Positions 43,803-53,034 of a DNA stretch of 64,000 nt are shown one piece after another. The DNA is taken from contig NZ_VSJK01000008.1 in assembly GCF_008085915.1 (NCBI RefSeq), positions 186,001-250,000 of the forward strand, written 5' to 3'. This stretch comes from Oceaniovalibus sp. ACAM 378. GTDB taxonomy: Bacteria; Pseudomonadota; Alphaproteobacteria; Rhodobacterales; Rhodobacteraceae. The notes below the pieces were generated by a model. That model was given only the letters and a program-made list of their open reading frames with translations, did no database searches and was not told the DNA's origin. Each line of letters opens with the position of its first letter. Position 1 is the first letter of the stretch. The translations under genes were made by a program, and so were the position numbers.

Positions 43803-44837
43803 TCAACGCAGCCACAGACCGTCACGGCGCAGCGCGTTGCGGATCGCTCGTTCCTTGCGCGGCAGATCGGTCTGGTCGAACAGGGCGCGGGCCATGGCCC
43901 CCTTGTTCTGATAGACCATGCGCAGGATCGGATCATACCCTTTCAGCACTTTCTTGACCGGGTTCGGCGCGGTGATGGCGTGCAGCAGATCGACCACCCG
44001 ATCATCTTCGCGCGCATAAAGCAGGGGCAGGGCGCGGTAATGGCAGGAATGGCTGCCGTCCAGCATCCCCGGCGGCAGCGTGTCGCGCCCGCCGCCAAAT
44101 CCGTGGATCACCAGCGGCAGCGCCACCTGATCCAGCCATGGGTTCAGCGTCTGACCAAGCAGTTCCTCGGGCGGATCGTCGCGGATCGACAGGGCCGTTG
44201 CCAAAAACCGCGCGCCGAATTCTCTGGGGCAGCGGTGGAAAAAATATCCGGCGTTGAAGTAGAGATAGCGCCGCCAGTATTCATCCGGTTGGCTCAGGTC
44301 CAGCGAACTGTCGAAATCCAGCTCGAAACGGTCATAGAGCGATTTCCAGATGCCGCCATATCCGGGGCCGTAAAGACTGGGTTCTGGCCAGGTGCCGGTC
44401 ACGCGCAACGACGCGCTGGGGCTGTCGAAATCGAACGGGACTTCGGACAGCGGCGCAGTGATCAATGTGTCCGTGTCGAAGAACACAAAGGGTTCGCCGG
44501 GGGGCAGGGCCGCCAAGCCTTCGATCTTGTTGCCATAGGGATAGGCGGCGCCGAAATGCGCGGACTCAAAAGGTGTGATGGTTCCGCCAAGGTCTTCGAG
44601 CATGTCGCGCAGGGGGCCGATGGGCACACGCGGGTCGCGCGGCCACAGGGGGCCGGGCTGCGGTTCGCCCAGTATCACACGCCCCGCGAACCCCGGGTTT
44701 GTGTGGCGCAACGACAAAAGAAACAGCGCCGCCTCATAGGCCAGCCGCCCGGATTGCACGACGACGAAAATGTTGAAGACCGGCGCGATCTCTGGCTGGC
44801 TGAGGGCGGGGGCTGCCGCGTTTGGTCTTTCTGCCAT
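43803..44837 (-). CDS. Putative GT-A glycosyltransferase-like protein
   Basis: The 344-residue cytoplasmic protein contains FVFFDTDTLI (about residues 116-125), resembling the DxD motif of GT-A glycosyltransferases. YFNAGYFFHRCP and LNPWLDQVALPLVIHG resemble acceptor-site and second-motif regions. There is no membrane anchor. The donor and acceptor are unknown and no polysaccharide genes are adjacent. A call as a hypothetical protein would be equally defensible. The 250 bases upstream, before the regulator gene, hold nothing convincing beyond a possible 22-codon hydrophobic frame near 44944. Confidence 0.6.
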   Translation of the reverse strand: MAERPNAAAPALSQPEIAPVFNIFVVVQSGRLAYEAALFLLSLRHTNPGFAGRVILGEPQPGPLWPRDPRVPIGPLRDMLEDLGGTITPFESAHFGAAYPYGNKIEGLAALPPGEPFVFFDTDTLITAPLSEVPFDFDSPSASLRVTGTWPEPSLYGPGYGGIWKSLYDRFELDFDSSLDLSQPDEYWRRYLYFNAGYFFHRCPREFGARFLATALSIRDDPPEELLGQTLNPWLDQVALPLVIHGFGGGRDTLPPGMLDGSHSCHYRALPLLYAREDDRVVDLLHAITAPNPVKKVLKGYDPILRMVYQNKGAMARALFDQTDLPRKERAIRNALRRDGLWLR

Positions 44838-45084
44838 GCGTTTCGTGGTCCTTCGGGTGTCATCTGGCGCGACTATAGCCCATTCGCCGCAGCCCGACAG
44901 CTGTGTTCCGGCCCGTACAGGGGGCCTTTATCGGAGAATGTATTGGATTTGGTTCTGATCCTCATCGCCATGATGGCCGCCTTTGAAATCGGTCGGTTCG
45001 GTGACGGTTGAACTGCTGTATGACGATATGCGCACGCCGCGAGACGGGTTTGAGCGCGGCGTGATACAAATGCCCTGATGTGCT

Positions 45085-45633
45085 TCAGAACGTGGGGGGC
45101 GTGCAGGCGCTGATGATCTCGCAAACCATATCGCCAGCGTTGCGAAACCTGTGCGGCAGGCGGCTGTCGAACAGATATCCATCGCCCGGACCCAGTGATC
45201 CGATGTGACCGTTCACGGTGATTTCGATCGTACCGCGCACGACAATCCCGGCCTCTTCCGATTCATGACTGAGCAGGCGTTCCCCTGTATCCGCGCCGGG
45301 GGGATAGGTTTCGTGCAGCATCTGCAGGCTGTGGCGCGAGGCATGGCCAAGCTGGCGCAGCGACAGGGTGTTCGCGCCACCGGGCGACAGTTCGGTGAAT
45401 TCATCCGCCCGCCAGAACATCTTTTCCGGCTCTTCCTCGATGGATGCAAAGAAATCCGACATGCTCATCGGGATCGCGTCGAGCAGCGATTTCAGCGATG
45501 CCACCGATGGCGACGTGCGGTTCTTCTCGATCAGTGATATGGTGCCGTTGGTCAACCCGGCGCGCGCAGCAAGTTCGCGTTGCGATAGGCCCTTTTGCTT
45601 GCGCACCGCCTGAAGTTTCCTGCCGATGTCCAT
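45085..45633 (-). CDS. PuuR-like XRE-cupin transcriptional regulator
   Basis: The 182-residue regulator has an N-terminal helix-turn-helix (MDIGRKLQAVRKQKGLSQRE, TNGTISLIEKNRTSPSVASL) and a C-terminal cupin (residues about 105-175, with HESEEAGIVVRGTIEITVNG and LGPGDGYLFDSRLPHRFRN). This layout is that of PuuR, the putrescine-responsive repressor, and relatives. It is divergent from the GABA aminotransferase gene with a perfect palindrome in the spacer. It probably controls gabT and perhaps the downstream amine gene run; ligand inference rests on family resemblance. Confidence 0.85.
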   Translation of the reverse strand: MDIGRKLQAVRKQKGLSQRELAARAGLTNGTISLIEKNRTSPSVASLKSLLDAIPMSMSDFFASIEEEPEKMFWRADEFTELSPGGANTLSLRQLGHASRHSLQMLHETYPPGADTGERLLSHESEEAGIVVRGTIEITVNGHIGSLGPGDGYLFDSRLPHRFRNAGDMVCEIISACTPPTF

Positions 45634-45728
45634 CATCCGTCCCGGGGCTGAGGCTGTGGCGCAGTGATGCAGAAGACGCGTTGAAAGATCAAGCCTCGCA
45701 GGTTTTCGCCACCGATCCCACAATCACG

Positions 45729-45765
45729 TTGACAGATATATTCAACGCAGTACTGAGAATTCTCA
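45729..45765 (+). promoter_or_regulatory. gabT promoter with overlapping palindromic operator
   Basis: A consensus -35 TTGACA (45729-45734) is followed after 16 bases by TACTGA (45751-45756). TGAGAATTCTCA (45754-45765) is a perfect 12-base palindrome overlapping the presumed -10. That position suits repression by the divergent PuuR-like regulator, whose start is about 120 bases away. Confidence 0.55.
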
Positions 45766-45829
45766 ACACCCCCGCAACGCCGCTACCCGTCGACTCACCC
45801 CCTGTCTCTGCTGCAAAAGGAACAGAAGA

Positions 45830-47251
45830 ATGGCCACCCAGACCCCCAAAAAACCCCGCAAGACGGCCGCCCAAACCGCAGAGAAATCGCGCGGCAAGAC
45901 CATGGCAGCAGCAAAGCCCGGACCCCGGATCGCGCTGGTTCCCGATAATACGCCGGTGACCAATGCCGATCTTCTGGCGCGCCGTCAGGCAGCTGTGCCC
46001 CATGGCGTGGCCAGCGCGACCGGGGTGTTCGCCGCCCATGCGGAAAACGCCGAACTGTGGGATGTCGAAGGCAACCGTTACATCGATTTTGCCGGCGGTA
46101 TCGCCGTGCTGAACACCGGCCATCGTCACCCCAAGGTGATTGCGGCGGCGATGGAACAGGAAGCCCATTTCACCCACACATCTTTTCAGGTGGTGCCCTA
46201 TGAGGGCTATGTCGCGCTGGCCGAACGGCTGAACGCGCTGGCGCCGGGGGATCACGCGAAAAAGACGCTGCTGGTATCCACCGGGGCCGAGGCGGTTGAG
46301 AATGCGGTGAAAATCGCCCGTGTCGCCACGGGTCGCCGGGGTGTCATCGCGTTTCACGGCGCCTATCACGGGCGCACTCTGTTGACGCTGGGAATGACCG
46401 GCAAGGTCAGCCCCTATAAGTTGAACGTCGGTCCGTTCCCGGGCGATATTTTCCGCGCACCTTTCCCTTCGGCGCGGGACGGCATCACCGTGGCTGATGC
46501 GTTGAAAGGTCTGGAGAACCTGTTTCTGACCGACGCACAGCCCGAAACCGTTGCCGCGATCATCATCGAGCCGGTTCTGGGCGAAGGCGGGTATACGCCC
46601 GTGCCGTTCGAGATGATGCAGGCACTGCGCGCGATCTGCGACAAACACGGTATCTTGTTGATTGCCGATGAAATCCAATCGGGGTTTGCACGCACCGGAA
46701 CATGGTTCGCCGTCGAACATTCCGGCGTCATTCCCGATCTGATCACTGTGGCGAAATCCATGGCGGGGGGGTATCCCATCGCCGGTGTGATTGGCCGCGC
46801 CGAGATCATGGACGCCGTGCCTCCGGGCGGGCTGGGCGGCACCTATGCCGGCAATCCGGTGGCCTGCGCCGCCGCGCTGGCGGCCATTGACGCGATCGAG
46901 GATGAAGGGCTGTTGGAGCGTTCAACCGCTCTGGGCGAGCGTTTGCGCGCCCGCTTTGCCGAGATGGGCGCGCGCGTCGCACCGTTCCGGATGTGGGATA
47001 TCCGTGGGCTGGGGGCGATGCTCGCCGTCGAGTTCGTGAGCGATTTTGATACCGCCACGCCGGATGCCGCGCTGGTCAAATCGATCTGCGCCCATGCGCT
47101 CAAGCGTGGGTTGATTCTGCTGAGTTGCGGAATGCACGGCAATGCTGTGAGGATCATGGTGCCGCTGACCGCTTCGGATGCGATCATCGACGAAGGCATG
47201 ACGATTTTCGAGGCAGCGCTGGCTGACGCTGTCACTGGGGCCGCCGTCTGA
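45830..47251 (+). CDS. gabT: 4-aminobutyrate (class III) aminotransferase
   Basis: The 473-residue PLP enzyme transfers the amino group of GABA (or a related omega-amino acid) to 2-oxoglutarate. Key features are STGAEAVENAVKIAR, FHGAYHGRTLLTLGMTGK, IIEPVLGEGGY, the DE pair in LIADEIQSGFARTG and Lys309 in VAKSMAGGYP. About 30 N-terminal residues form a Lys/Ala-rich extension not typical of GabT; AAGGAACAGAAG before ATG 45830 supports that start, though a start near 45902 is possible. No succinate-semialdehyde dehydrogenase is adjacent. A strong terminator separates it from the transporter operon. Confidence 0.9.
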   Translation: MATQTPKKPRKTAAQTAEKSRGKTMAAAKPGPRIALVPDNTPVTNADLLARRQAAVPHGVASATGVFAAHAENAELWDVEGNRYIDFAGGIAVLNTGHRHPKVIAAAMEQEAHFTHTSFQVVPYEGYVALAERLNALAPGDHAKKTLLVSTGAEAVENAVKIARVATGRRGVIAFHGAYHGRTLLTLGMTGKVSPYKLNVGPFPGDIFRAPFPSARDGITVADALKGLENLFLTDAQPETVAAIIIEPVLGEGGYTPVPFEMMQALRAICDKHGILLIADEIQSGFARTGTWFAVEHSGVIPDLITVAKSMAGGYPIAGVIGRAEIMDAVPPGGLGGTYAGNPVACAAALAAIDAIEDEGLLERSTALGERLRARFAEMGARVAPFRMWDIRGLGAMLAVEFVSDFDTATPDAALVKSICAHALKRGLILLSCGMHGNAVRIMVPLTASDAIIDEGMTIFEAALADAVTGAAV

Positions 47252-47274
47252 CAACCCGCTGACTTTGTTTTAAT

Positions 47275-47310
47275 AAATAGGGCGTCCAATCCGTTGGGCG
47301 CCCTATTTTT
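47275..47310 (+). terminator. Intrinsic terminator after gabT
   Basis: AAATAGGGCG (47275-47284) pairs with CGCCCTATTT (47299-47308). The stem continues inwards through a T-G pair and CCAA/TTGG to a TCCG loop and is followed by TT. The whole is about 15 paired bases and very likely functional. Confidence 0.88.
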
Positions 47311-47608
47311 GGGCCTTCCACATACGAGACGCCAGCACAGGATTGCGCAACTTGCAGCAGAATGACTTGTTCGAAAAAATAAACACCGATACGGTGAAGG
47401 CAGGGCGCGACCTGATATTGTCAAGCCGTGAATGCAGTTGACCTTGATGGAAAACCTGCTTGTGTGGGCTTGATGTCACGCAGATCGAACCGTCCGGGCA
47501 AAATACCCTCCGCACCCTGCGGCGGGACAGAATTCGGGGCGGATCGTTGCCCTTGGCATACAGACTGAAAAGGCCCGATCAACCGGCCACCTGTAGTGGG
47601 AGTAATAA
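47311..47608 (+). promoter_or_regulatory. Leader region of the TAXI-TRAP/amine gene run
   Basis: No gene is seen. The spacer is moderately A+T-rich near 47345-47460 and includes TTGACC near 47439 as a possible -35, without a convincing -10 at the right distance. GGGAG precedes the solute-binding-protein start. The promoter for the following run of genes is expected here. Confidence 0.35.
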
Positions 47609-48565
47609 ATGAAAACGTTGAAAACACTGACCCTGATGGGCGCAATGCTTGCGGGCACCGCAGCATTCGCACAAGAACGGTTCATCACAATCGGTACCGG
47701 CGGTCAGACAGGCGTGTATTTCGTCGTCGGTCAGTCGATCTGCCGTCTGGTCAACCGCGACAGCGCGACCAACGGATTGAAATGCACCGCGCCGTCCACC
47801 GGCGGCTCGATCGCAAACATCAACGCGATCAAGGCTGGCGATATGGACATGGGCGTCGCCCAGTCCGACTGGCAGTACCACGCCTATAACGGCACCTCGC
47901 AGTTCGAGGGTGACAAGTTCGACAAGGAACGCGCGGTGTTCTCCGTACACGGTGAACCCTTCACCGTGATTGCGCGCAAAGACGCCAACATCGGCGATTT
48001 CGACGATCTCAAGGGCAAGCGGGTGAATGTCGGCAACCCCGGGTCAGGTCAGTTGGCGACGATGGAAGTCGTGCTGGATGCCAAAGGCTGGACGATGGAC
48101 GATTTCGCCCTCGCATCCGAGCTGAAGCCCGCTGAACAGGCTGCCGCTCTGGGTGACAACAAGGTGGACGCGATCATCTATACCGTCGGCCACCCGAACG
48201 GATCGATCCAGGAGGCGGTGTCGACTGTCGACGCCAGCATCGTACCCGTAACCGGCGAGGCGATTGACAAGCTGATCGCCGACAACCCGTTCTATGCCAC
48301 CGCCACCATCCCCGGCGGCATGTACAAGGGCACCGATGACGACGTGACGACCTTTGGCGTCAAGGCAACTTTTGTCACCTCGTCCGATGTGCCGGATGAT
48401 GTGATTTATGCTGTGGTCAAGGCGGTGTTCGACAACTTTGACCGCTTCAAGAAACTGCACCCGGCCTTTGAAAACCTCAAGGAAGAGGAAATGATCAAGG
48501 ACGGTCTGTCGGCTCCGCTGCACCCGGGCGCCGAAAAGTACTATAAGGAGCGTGGCTGGATGTAA
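47609..48565 (+). CDS. TAXI family TRAP transporter solute-binding protein
   Basis: The 318-residue periplasmic protein has a signal peptide (KTLKTLTLMGAMLAGTAAFA). The TAXI signature region is TIGTGGQTGVYFVVGQSICR. LKCTAPSTGGSIANINAIKA and VGNPGSGQLATMEVVLDAKG form the ligand cleft. TAXI proteins capture small organic acids or amino acids such as glutamate for a fused DctQM permease. It heads a co-directional run ending at 59616, followed by a strong hairpin that may set its expression above the permease. Confidence 0.92.
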   Translation: MKTLKTLTLMGAMLAGTAAFAQERFITIGTGGQTGVYFVVGQSICRLVNRDSATNGLKCTAPSTGGSIANINAIKAGDMDMGVAQSDWQYHAYNGTSQFEGDKFDKERAVFSVHGEPFTVIARKDANIGDFDDLKGKRVNVGNPGSGQLATMEVVLDAKGWTMDDFALASELKPAEQAAALGDNKVDAIIYTVGHPNGSIQEAVSTVDASIVPVTGEAIDKLIADNPFYATATIPGGMYKGTDDDVTTFGVKATFVTSSDVPDDVIYAVVKAVFDNFDRFKKLHPAFENLKEEEMIKDGLSAPLHPGAEKYYKERGWM

Positions 48566-48574
48566 TCCGGTCTT

Positions 48575-48599
48575 CGGGGGCGGCGCAAAGCCGCCCCCG
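48575..48599 (+). other. Intercistronic hairpin between binding protein and permease
   Basis: CGGGGGCGGC (48575-48584) and GCCGCCCCCG (48590-48599) form a perfect 10-base stem with loop GCAAA, 10 bases after the binding-protein stop. There is no T-run. Such hairpins commonly protect the upstream cistron's mRNA or partly terminate, giving excess binding protein. Confidence 0.65.
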
Positions 48600-48697
48600 A
48601 TCCGTCTGAAATGGGGCCAGGATCCGGCCGAAAATGGTTCACAAAATCAGACGCCACCGGCAAAAATGACCGGGGCGCAGCATCAGGGAAAAGCATA

Positions 48698-51466
48698 ATG
48701 TCTGACAAGGATCAGCAGCAGGCCGCCGCGGTCGAAGCAGCCGCCGCCGGACGGGGAGGGCTGTCGCAGGCCGAACTGGACGAACTGGTCGCGTCTTCCG
48801 ATACCGGTGGACGCGCGGCAAGCGGGGCCGTCGGCACCTTTCTGATGCTGATTGCGCTGGCGTGGTCGCTGTTCCAACTCTGGATCGCCTCCCCGATTCC
48901 GTTCATCGTCGGCTGGGGCGTGTTCAACGACACCGAAGCGCGTTCGATCCACCTGGCCTTTGCAATTTTTCTGGCGTTCGCGGCCTTTCCCGCCACACGC
49001 ACGCCATTCCAGCTTGGTCTGGGGATCGCGATTCCGCTGATCCTGGCCGTGCTGTTCATGATTTCCGCCAAGGATGGCGCGGCGACCTGGTATATTCCGG
49101 TCATCGCGCTGGCCGTGGTGGGGGCAGTGATCCTTGGATCGCCCAAGGACCGGATTCCATCCTGGGAATGGGCGCTGGCGATCATTTCTGCGGCGACCGC
49201 GCTGTATCTATTCGTCTATTACCGTGACATCTCGGGGCGGGTCGGTGCGCCGATCACGCAGGATTTCGTGGTTGGCGTGGCCGGGATCATCCTGTTGCTT
49301 GAGGCGACACGCCGCGCTTTGGGTCCGGCGCTCATGATCGTCGCATCGGTGTTTCTGATGTATACGGTGCTTGGGCCGCAAATGCCCGGCATCATCGCCC
49401 ACAAGGGCAACAACCTGTCGGAAATCATCAATCACCACTGGATCACAACCGAAGGCGTGTTCGGCATCGCCTTAGGCGTTTCAACATCGTTCGTGTTTCT
49501 GTTCGTGCTGTTCGGATCGCTGCTGGATCGGGCCGGCGCGGGCAATTACTTTATTCAGGTGGCGTTTTCGCTGATGGGCCACATGCGTGGCGGACCGGCC
49601 AAGGCAGCCGTCGTCGCCTCGGCCATGACTGGCCTGATCTCGGGGTCGTCCATCGCCAACGTCGTGACCACGGGCACCTTCACCATTCCGCTGATGAAAA
49701 AGGTCGGATTTTCCGCCGAGAAGGCCGGCGCGGTCGAGGTCGCATCCTCGGTCAACGGGCAGATCATGCCGCCGGTGATGGGTGCTGCGGCCTTCCTGAT
49801 GGTCGAATATGTCGGCATCCCGTATTTCGATGTGGTCAAACACGCCTTCGTGCCCGCGGTCATCAGCTATATCGCGCTGGTCTATATCGTGCATCTTGAA
49901 GCGATGAAGGCGGGTATGGAGGGGCTGCCGCGCGCCTATACTCCGAAACCGCTGGTGCAGCAGTTGATCGGTATCGCCTTTGCTATCGCGGCGATCTGCG
50001 CGATTTCCTTTGCCGTCTATTATGCCATGGGCTGGATCCGCCCGGCGTTTCCGGAAACCGCAGGCTATATCATCTTTGCCTTTGTCACCTCGGTCTATGT
50101 CGCGCTGCTTTGGGTCGCGTCGAAAGAGGCACCGCTGAAGATGGACGATCCGAATGCGCCGGTTTTGTCGCTGCCCTTGCCGGGCCCGACGGCGCGCTCG
50201 GGGCTGCATTTCATCCTGCCGGTCGTTGTGCTGGTCTGGGCACTGATGGTTGACCGGCTGTCGCCGGGGCTCTCGGCCTTCTGGGCGTCGGCATACATGG
50301 TGTTCATTCTGGTGACCCAGCGCCCGCTAATGGCGATGTTCCGCGGTGAAAGCCGTCTGATGACCGACATCAAGCAAGGGTTTCTTGATCTGAACGACGG
50401 GCTGGTCACGGGCGCGCGCAACATGATCGGCATCGGCATCGCCACGGCGACCGCCGGTATCATCGTCGGCGTTGTGTCGCAGACCGGAGTCGGTTCGGCG
50501 CTGGCCAATGTGGTTGAAGTGCTGTCGGGCGGCAATATCATGGCGATCCTGCTTTTGACCGCCGTTCTTTCGCTGATCCTTGGGATGGGGCTGCCGACCA
50601 CGGCGAACTATATCGTGGTGTCGGCGCTGCTGGCTCCGGTCATCGTGACGCTGGGCCAGCAGAACGGGCTGATCGTGCCGCTGATCGCGGTGCACCTGTT
50701 CGTGTTCTATTTCGGGATCATGGCAGACGTCACGCCGCCCGTGGGCCTTGCGTCCTTTGCGGCGGCGGCCGTTTCGGGCGGTGACCCGATCAAGACCGGG
50801 GTGATCGCCTTCTTCTATTCGCTCAGAACTGCCGCACTGCCGTTCCTGTTCATCTTCAACACCGAACTGCTGCTGATCAATGTGACGATGACACAGGGGA
50901 TATTTGTCTTTGTTGTCGCGACGGTTGCCATGCTTTTGTTCGCCGCTGCGACGCAGGGGTGGTTCCTGACAAAAAGCCGGTTCTATGAATCCATCGCGCT
51001 GTTGTTGGTGGCCTTTACCCTGTTCCGGCCGGGATTCTGGATGGATATGGTCGCGCCGCCCTATGCGGAAACCCCGCCCGCCGAACTGGTGCAGACGGCC
51101 GCGGCCACGCCGTCGGGGGAAACGCTGCGTCTGCGGGTATCAGGGGTGAACGATCTGGGTGATCCGGTTGAATTTGTGGCGCTTCTGGGCATCGGAGAAG
51201 GCGCCACCGGCGAAGAGAAGCTTGAGAATTCAGGGGTTGTCCTGCGCGAGGAGGACGGCAAGACGATCATCGATGATGTCGCCTTCGGCAGCTCTGCCGA
51301 GGCCGCAGGGCTTGACTGGGATCAAGAGGTCGTGCGCGTGCTCAAGCCGCTGGATCAGCCGACGAAATACCTGATGTTCATTCCGGCGCTGGCACTGCTC
51401 CTGCTTGTGATCTTTCTGCAACGCGGCCGGGCAATGCGCACCAATGCCACACCGAAACCGGCCTGA
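48698..51466 (+). CDS. TRAP transporter fused permease (4TM/12TM) with DUF3394 domain
   Basis: The 922-residue membrane protein fuses DctQ- and DctM-like parts. There is a charged N-terminus, then many helices with the family blocks SSIANVVTTGTFTIPLMKKV, SSVNGQIMPPVMGAAAFLMV, LGMGLPTTANYIVVSALLAP and MADVTPPVGLASFAAAAVSG. The last 190 residues include a soluble PDZ-like DUF3394 domain (VLREEDGKTIIDDVAFGSSA, then VVRVLKPLDQPTKYL) and a final helix. It imports the ligand of the TAXI protein with sodium or protons. The start MSDKDQQQ is chosen after AGGGAAAAG. Confidence 0.92.
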   Translation: MSDKDQQQAAAVEAAAAGRGGLSQAELDELVASSDTGGRAASGAVGTFLMLIALAWSLFQLWIASPIPFIVGWGVFNDTEARSIHLAFAIFLAFAAFPATRTPFQLGLGIAIPLILAVLFMISAKDGAATWYIPVIALAVVGAVILGSPKDRIPSWEWALAIISAATALYLFVYYRDISGRVGAPITQDFVVGVAGIILLLEATRRALGPALMIVASVFLMYTVLGPQMPGIIAHKGNNLSEIINHHWITTEGVFGIALGVSTSFVFLFVLFGSLLDRAGAGNYFIQVAFSLMGHMRGGPAKAAVVASAMTGLISGSSIANVVTTGTFTIPLMKKVGFSAEKAGAVEVASSVNGQIMPPVMGAAAFLMVEYVGIPYFDVVKHAFVPAVISYIALVYIVHLEAMKAGMEGLPRAYTPKPLVQQLIGIAFAIAAICAISFAVYYAMGWIRPAFPETAGYIIFAFVTSVYVALLWVASKEAPLKMDDPNAPVLSLPLPGPTARSGLHFILPVVVLVWALMVDRLSPGLSAFWASAYMVFILVTQRPLMAMFRGESRLMTDIKQGFLDLNDGLVTGARNMIGIGIATATAGIIVGVVSQTGVGSALANVVEVLSGGNIMAILLLTAVLSLILGMGLPTTANYIVVSALLAPVIVTLGQQNGLIVPLIAVHLFVFYFGIMADVTPPVGLASFAAAAVSGGDPIKTGVIAFFYSLRTAALPFLFIFNTELLLINVTMTQGIFVFVVATVAMLLFAAATQGWFLTKSRFYESIALLLVAFTLFRPGFWMDMVAPPYAETPPAELVQTAAATPSGETLRLRVSGVNDLGDPVEFVALLGIGEGATGEEKLENSGVVLREEDGKTIIDDVAFGSSAEAAGLDWDQEVVRVLKPLDQPTKYLMFIPALALLLLVIFLQRGRAMRTNATPKPA

Positions 51467-51477
51467 GGAGAGACAAG

Positions 51478-51909
51478 ATGTTCAAATCCATTCTTCTCAC
51501 GATTGACCTGACCGACCCGGCCACATGGGTCAAAGCGCTGCCTCAGGCGATCGAGATGGCGCAATGGGGCGGAGGCGTGCTGCATATCGTTTCCGTCGTG
51601 CCGGACATGGGAACGGCGCTTGTTTCCAGCCATTTCCCTGAAGGCTTTGCAAGGGACGCTTTGAACAAGGCGAAACAGGCTTTGGACAATCTGGTGGAAA
51701 ACAACGTCCCGGAAGGTTTGGAAGTGCATGCGCATCTGGCCTATGGCGACATTCACGAAAAAGCGGTCGAGGCGATCACCAGGACCGGGTGCGATCTGGT
51801 GGTGATGGCCTCTCCTGCGCCCGACCGGGTGCGCGAATTCCTTGTGGGGTCGAACGCGGATCGCATCGTGCGTCGATCACCGGTTTCCGTTCTGGTCGTA
51901 AGAAGCTAG
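51478..51909 (+). CDS. Universal stress protein (UspA family)
   Basis: The 143-residue protein matches UspA: SILLTIDLTDPATWVKALPQ at the N-terminus, AYGDIHEKAVEAITRTGCDL and the nucleotide-binding-like GSNADRIVRRSPVSVLVV (G-2x-G-9x-G-S/T-like) at the C-terminus. Small UspA proteins are often co-encoded with TRAP transporters (TeaD of the ectoine system), where they bind ATP and tune uptake. It starts 11 bases after the permease with a GAGGAGAG ribosome-binding sequence, so a transporter role is likely. Confidence 0.9.
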   Translation: MFKSILLTIDLTDPATWVKALPQAIEMAQWGGGVLHIVSVVPDMGTALVSSHFPEGFARDALNKAKQALDNLVENNVPEGLEVHAHLAYGDIHEKAVEAITRTGCDLVVMASPAPDRVREFLVGSNADRIVRRSPVSVLVVRS

Positions 51910-51978
51910 GCCAACGGCGACTTAGCCCCGTCCGATCGCCCGTTTGAACGGGCTGTCGCGACCTACGGAGACAGACAC

Positions 51979-52995
51979 ATGACCCCCTTTGCGATCGCCG
52001 GCGTGCAGATGCACGTGAACGCCCTGCACCCCAATGTTGACGGGATGATCGAGCGGCTTGATATCCTGATGGCCCGCTTTCCCTGGACGCAGATGGTGCT
52101 GTTTTCCGAGCTTGCGCCGTTCGGACCGCTGAACAAATTCGCCCAAGCGCCCGAAAACGAAACCCTGACGCGGTTTTGCGAGGCTGCAGCCCGCCACCGG
52201 GTCTGGCTGATTCCGGGGTCAATGTTTCTCGCCGGGCCAGACGGACGCATCTTCAATACCTCGGTGGTGATCAATCCCGAGGGCGAAATCATCCGGCGTT
52301 ACGCCAAGATGTTTCCGTTTCTGCCCTATGAGGCAGGGATCGCGCCGGGCACCGAATTCTGCGTGTTCGACGTGCCCGAGGTGGGGCGGTTCGGCCTGTC
52401 GATCTGTTATGACATGTGGTTCCCCGAAACCACGCGGATGCTGACAAGCATGGGCGCCGAAGTGCTGTTGCACCCGGTTTTGACCGGCACCACCGACCGC
52501 GACGCCGAACTCGCCATTGCCCGGGCGACCGCGGCGCAATTCCAGTGCTATGTGATCGACGTGAACGGGCTCGGTGCCGGAGGGGTGGGGAAATCCTGTA
52601 TCGTCGATCCCACATCCACCGTGCTGCACCAGTCGGGGGGACAGGAAGACATGTTCCCGATCGAGGTCGATCTGTCGATGGTGCGCCGCCAGCGTGAAAC
52701 CGGCATGAAGGGTCTGGGACAGGTGCTGAAATCCTTCCGTGACCGCCCAACAGATTTTCCGGTCTATGACCGGACCAGCGGGACGGACGCCTATCTGCAC
52801 ACCCTCGGGCGACTGGAAATCCCCCATCAGGGCAGTCGCGCGGGCCTGCATATGGACCTGCCGGCCGATACTTTGCCCGGCGCAGTACAGCATGGCGACC
52901 CGTCGTTTGCCGCACCGGTCAACGCACCTGTCACCGCACCTATTAACGCACCCGTCACCGCAGCCGGCGATCCCGTCAAATTATCCGACAAGTAA
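51979..52995 (+). CDS. Nitrilase-family carbon-nitrogen hydrolase
   Basis: The 338-residue enzyme has the nitrilase-superfamily triad Glu44 (LFSELAPFG), Lys110 (YAKMFPF) and Cys143 (SICYDMWFP). Members hydrolyse amides, N-carbamoyl amines or nitriles; ICYDMWFPE is closest to amidase branches. The C-terminal 40 residues are an extra low-complexity tail with near-repeats such as APVNAPVTAPINAPVT that may be disordered. It lies 39 bases before the decarboxylase gene. In this context an amide of a diamine or basic amino acid is an attractive substrate, which is inference. Confidence 0.87.
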   Translation: MTPFAIAGVQMHVNALHPNVDGMIERLDILMARFPWTQMVLFSELAPFGPLNKFAQAPENETLTRFCEAAARHRVWLIPGSMFLAGPDGRIFNTSVVINPEGEIIRRYAKMFPFLPYEAGIAPGTEFCVFDVPEVGRFGLSICYDMWFPETTRMLTSMGAEVLLHPVLTGTTDRDAELAIARATAAQFQCYVIDVNGLGAGGVGKSCIVDPTSTVLHQSGGQEDMFPIEVDLSMVRRQRETGMKGLGQVLKSFRDRPTDFPVYDRTSGTDAYLHTLGRLEIPHQGSRAGLHMDLPADTLPGAVQHGDPSFAAPVNAPVTAPINAPVTAAGDPVKLSDK

Positions 52996-53034
52996 GGCAA
53001 GACCCCACACCGCTCATATCACTGGAGACCATCT

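Noticed and set aside
44937-45011. Short hydrophobic frame (about 22 codons) between the glycosyltransferase-like and regulator genes
   Set aside because: It is too short, without a convincing start or ribosome-binding site, so not listed as a gene.
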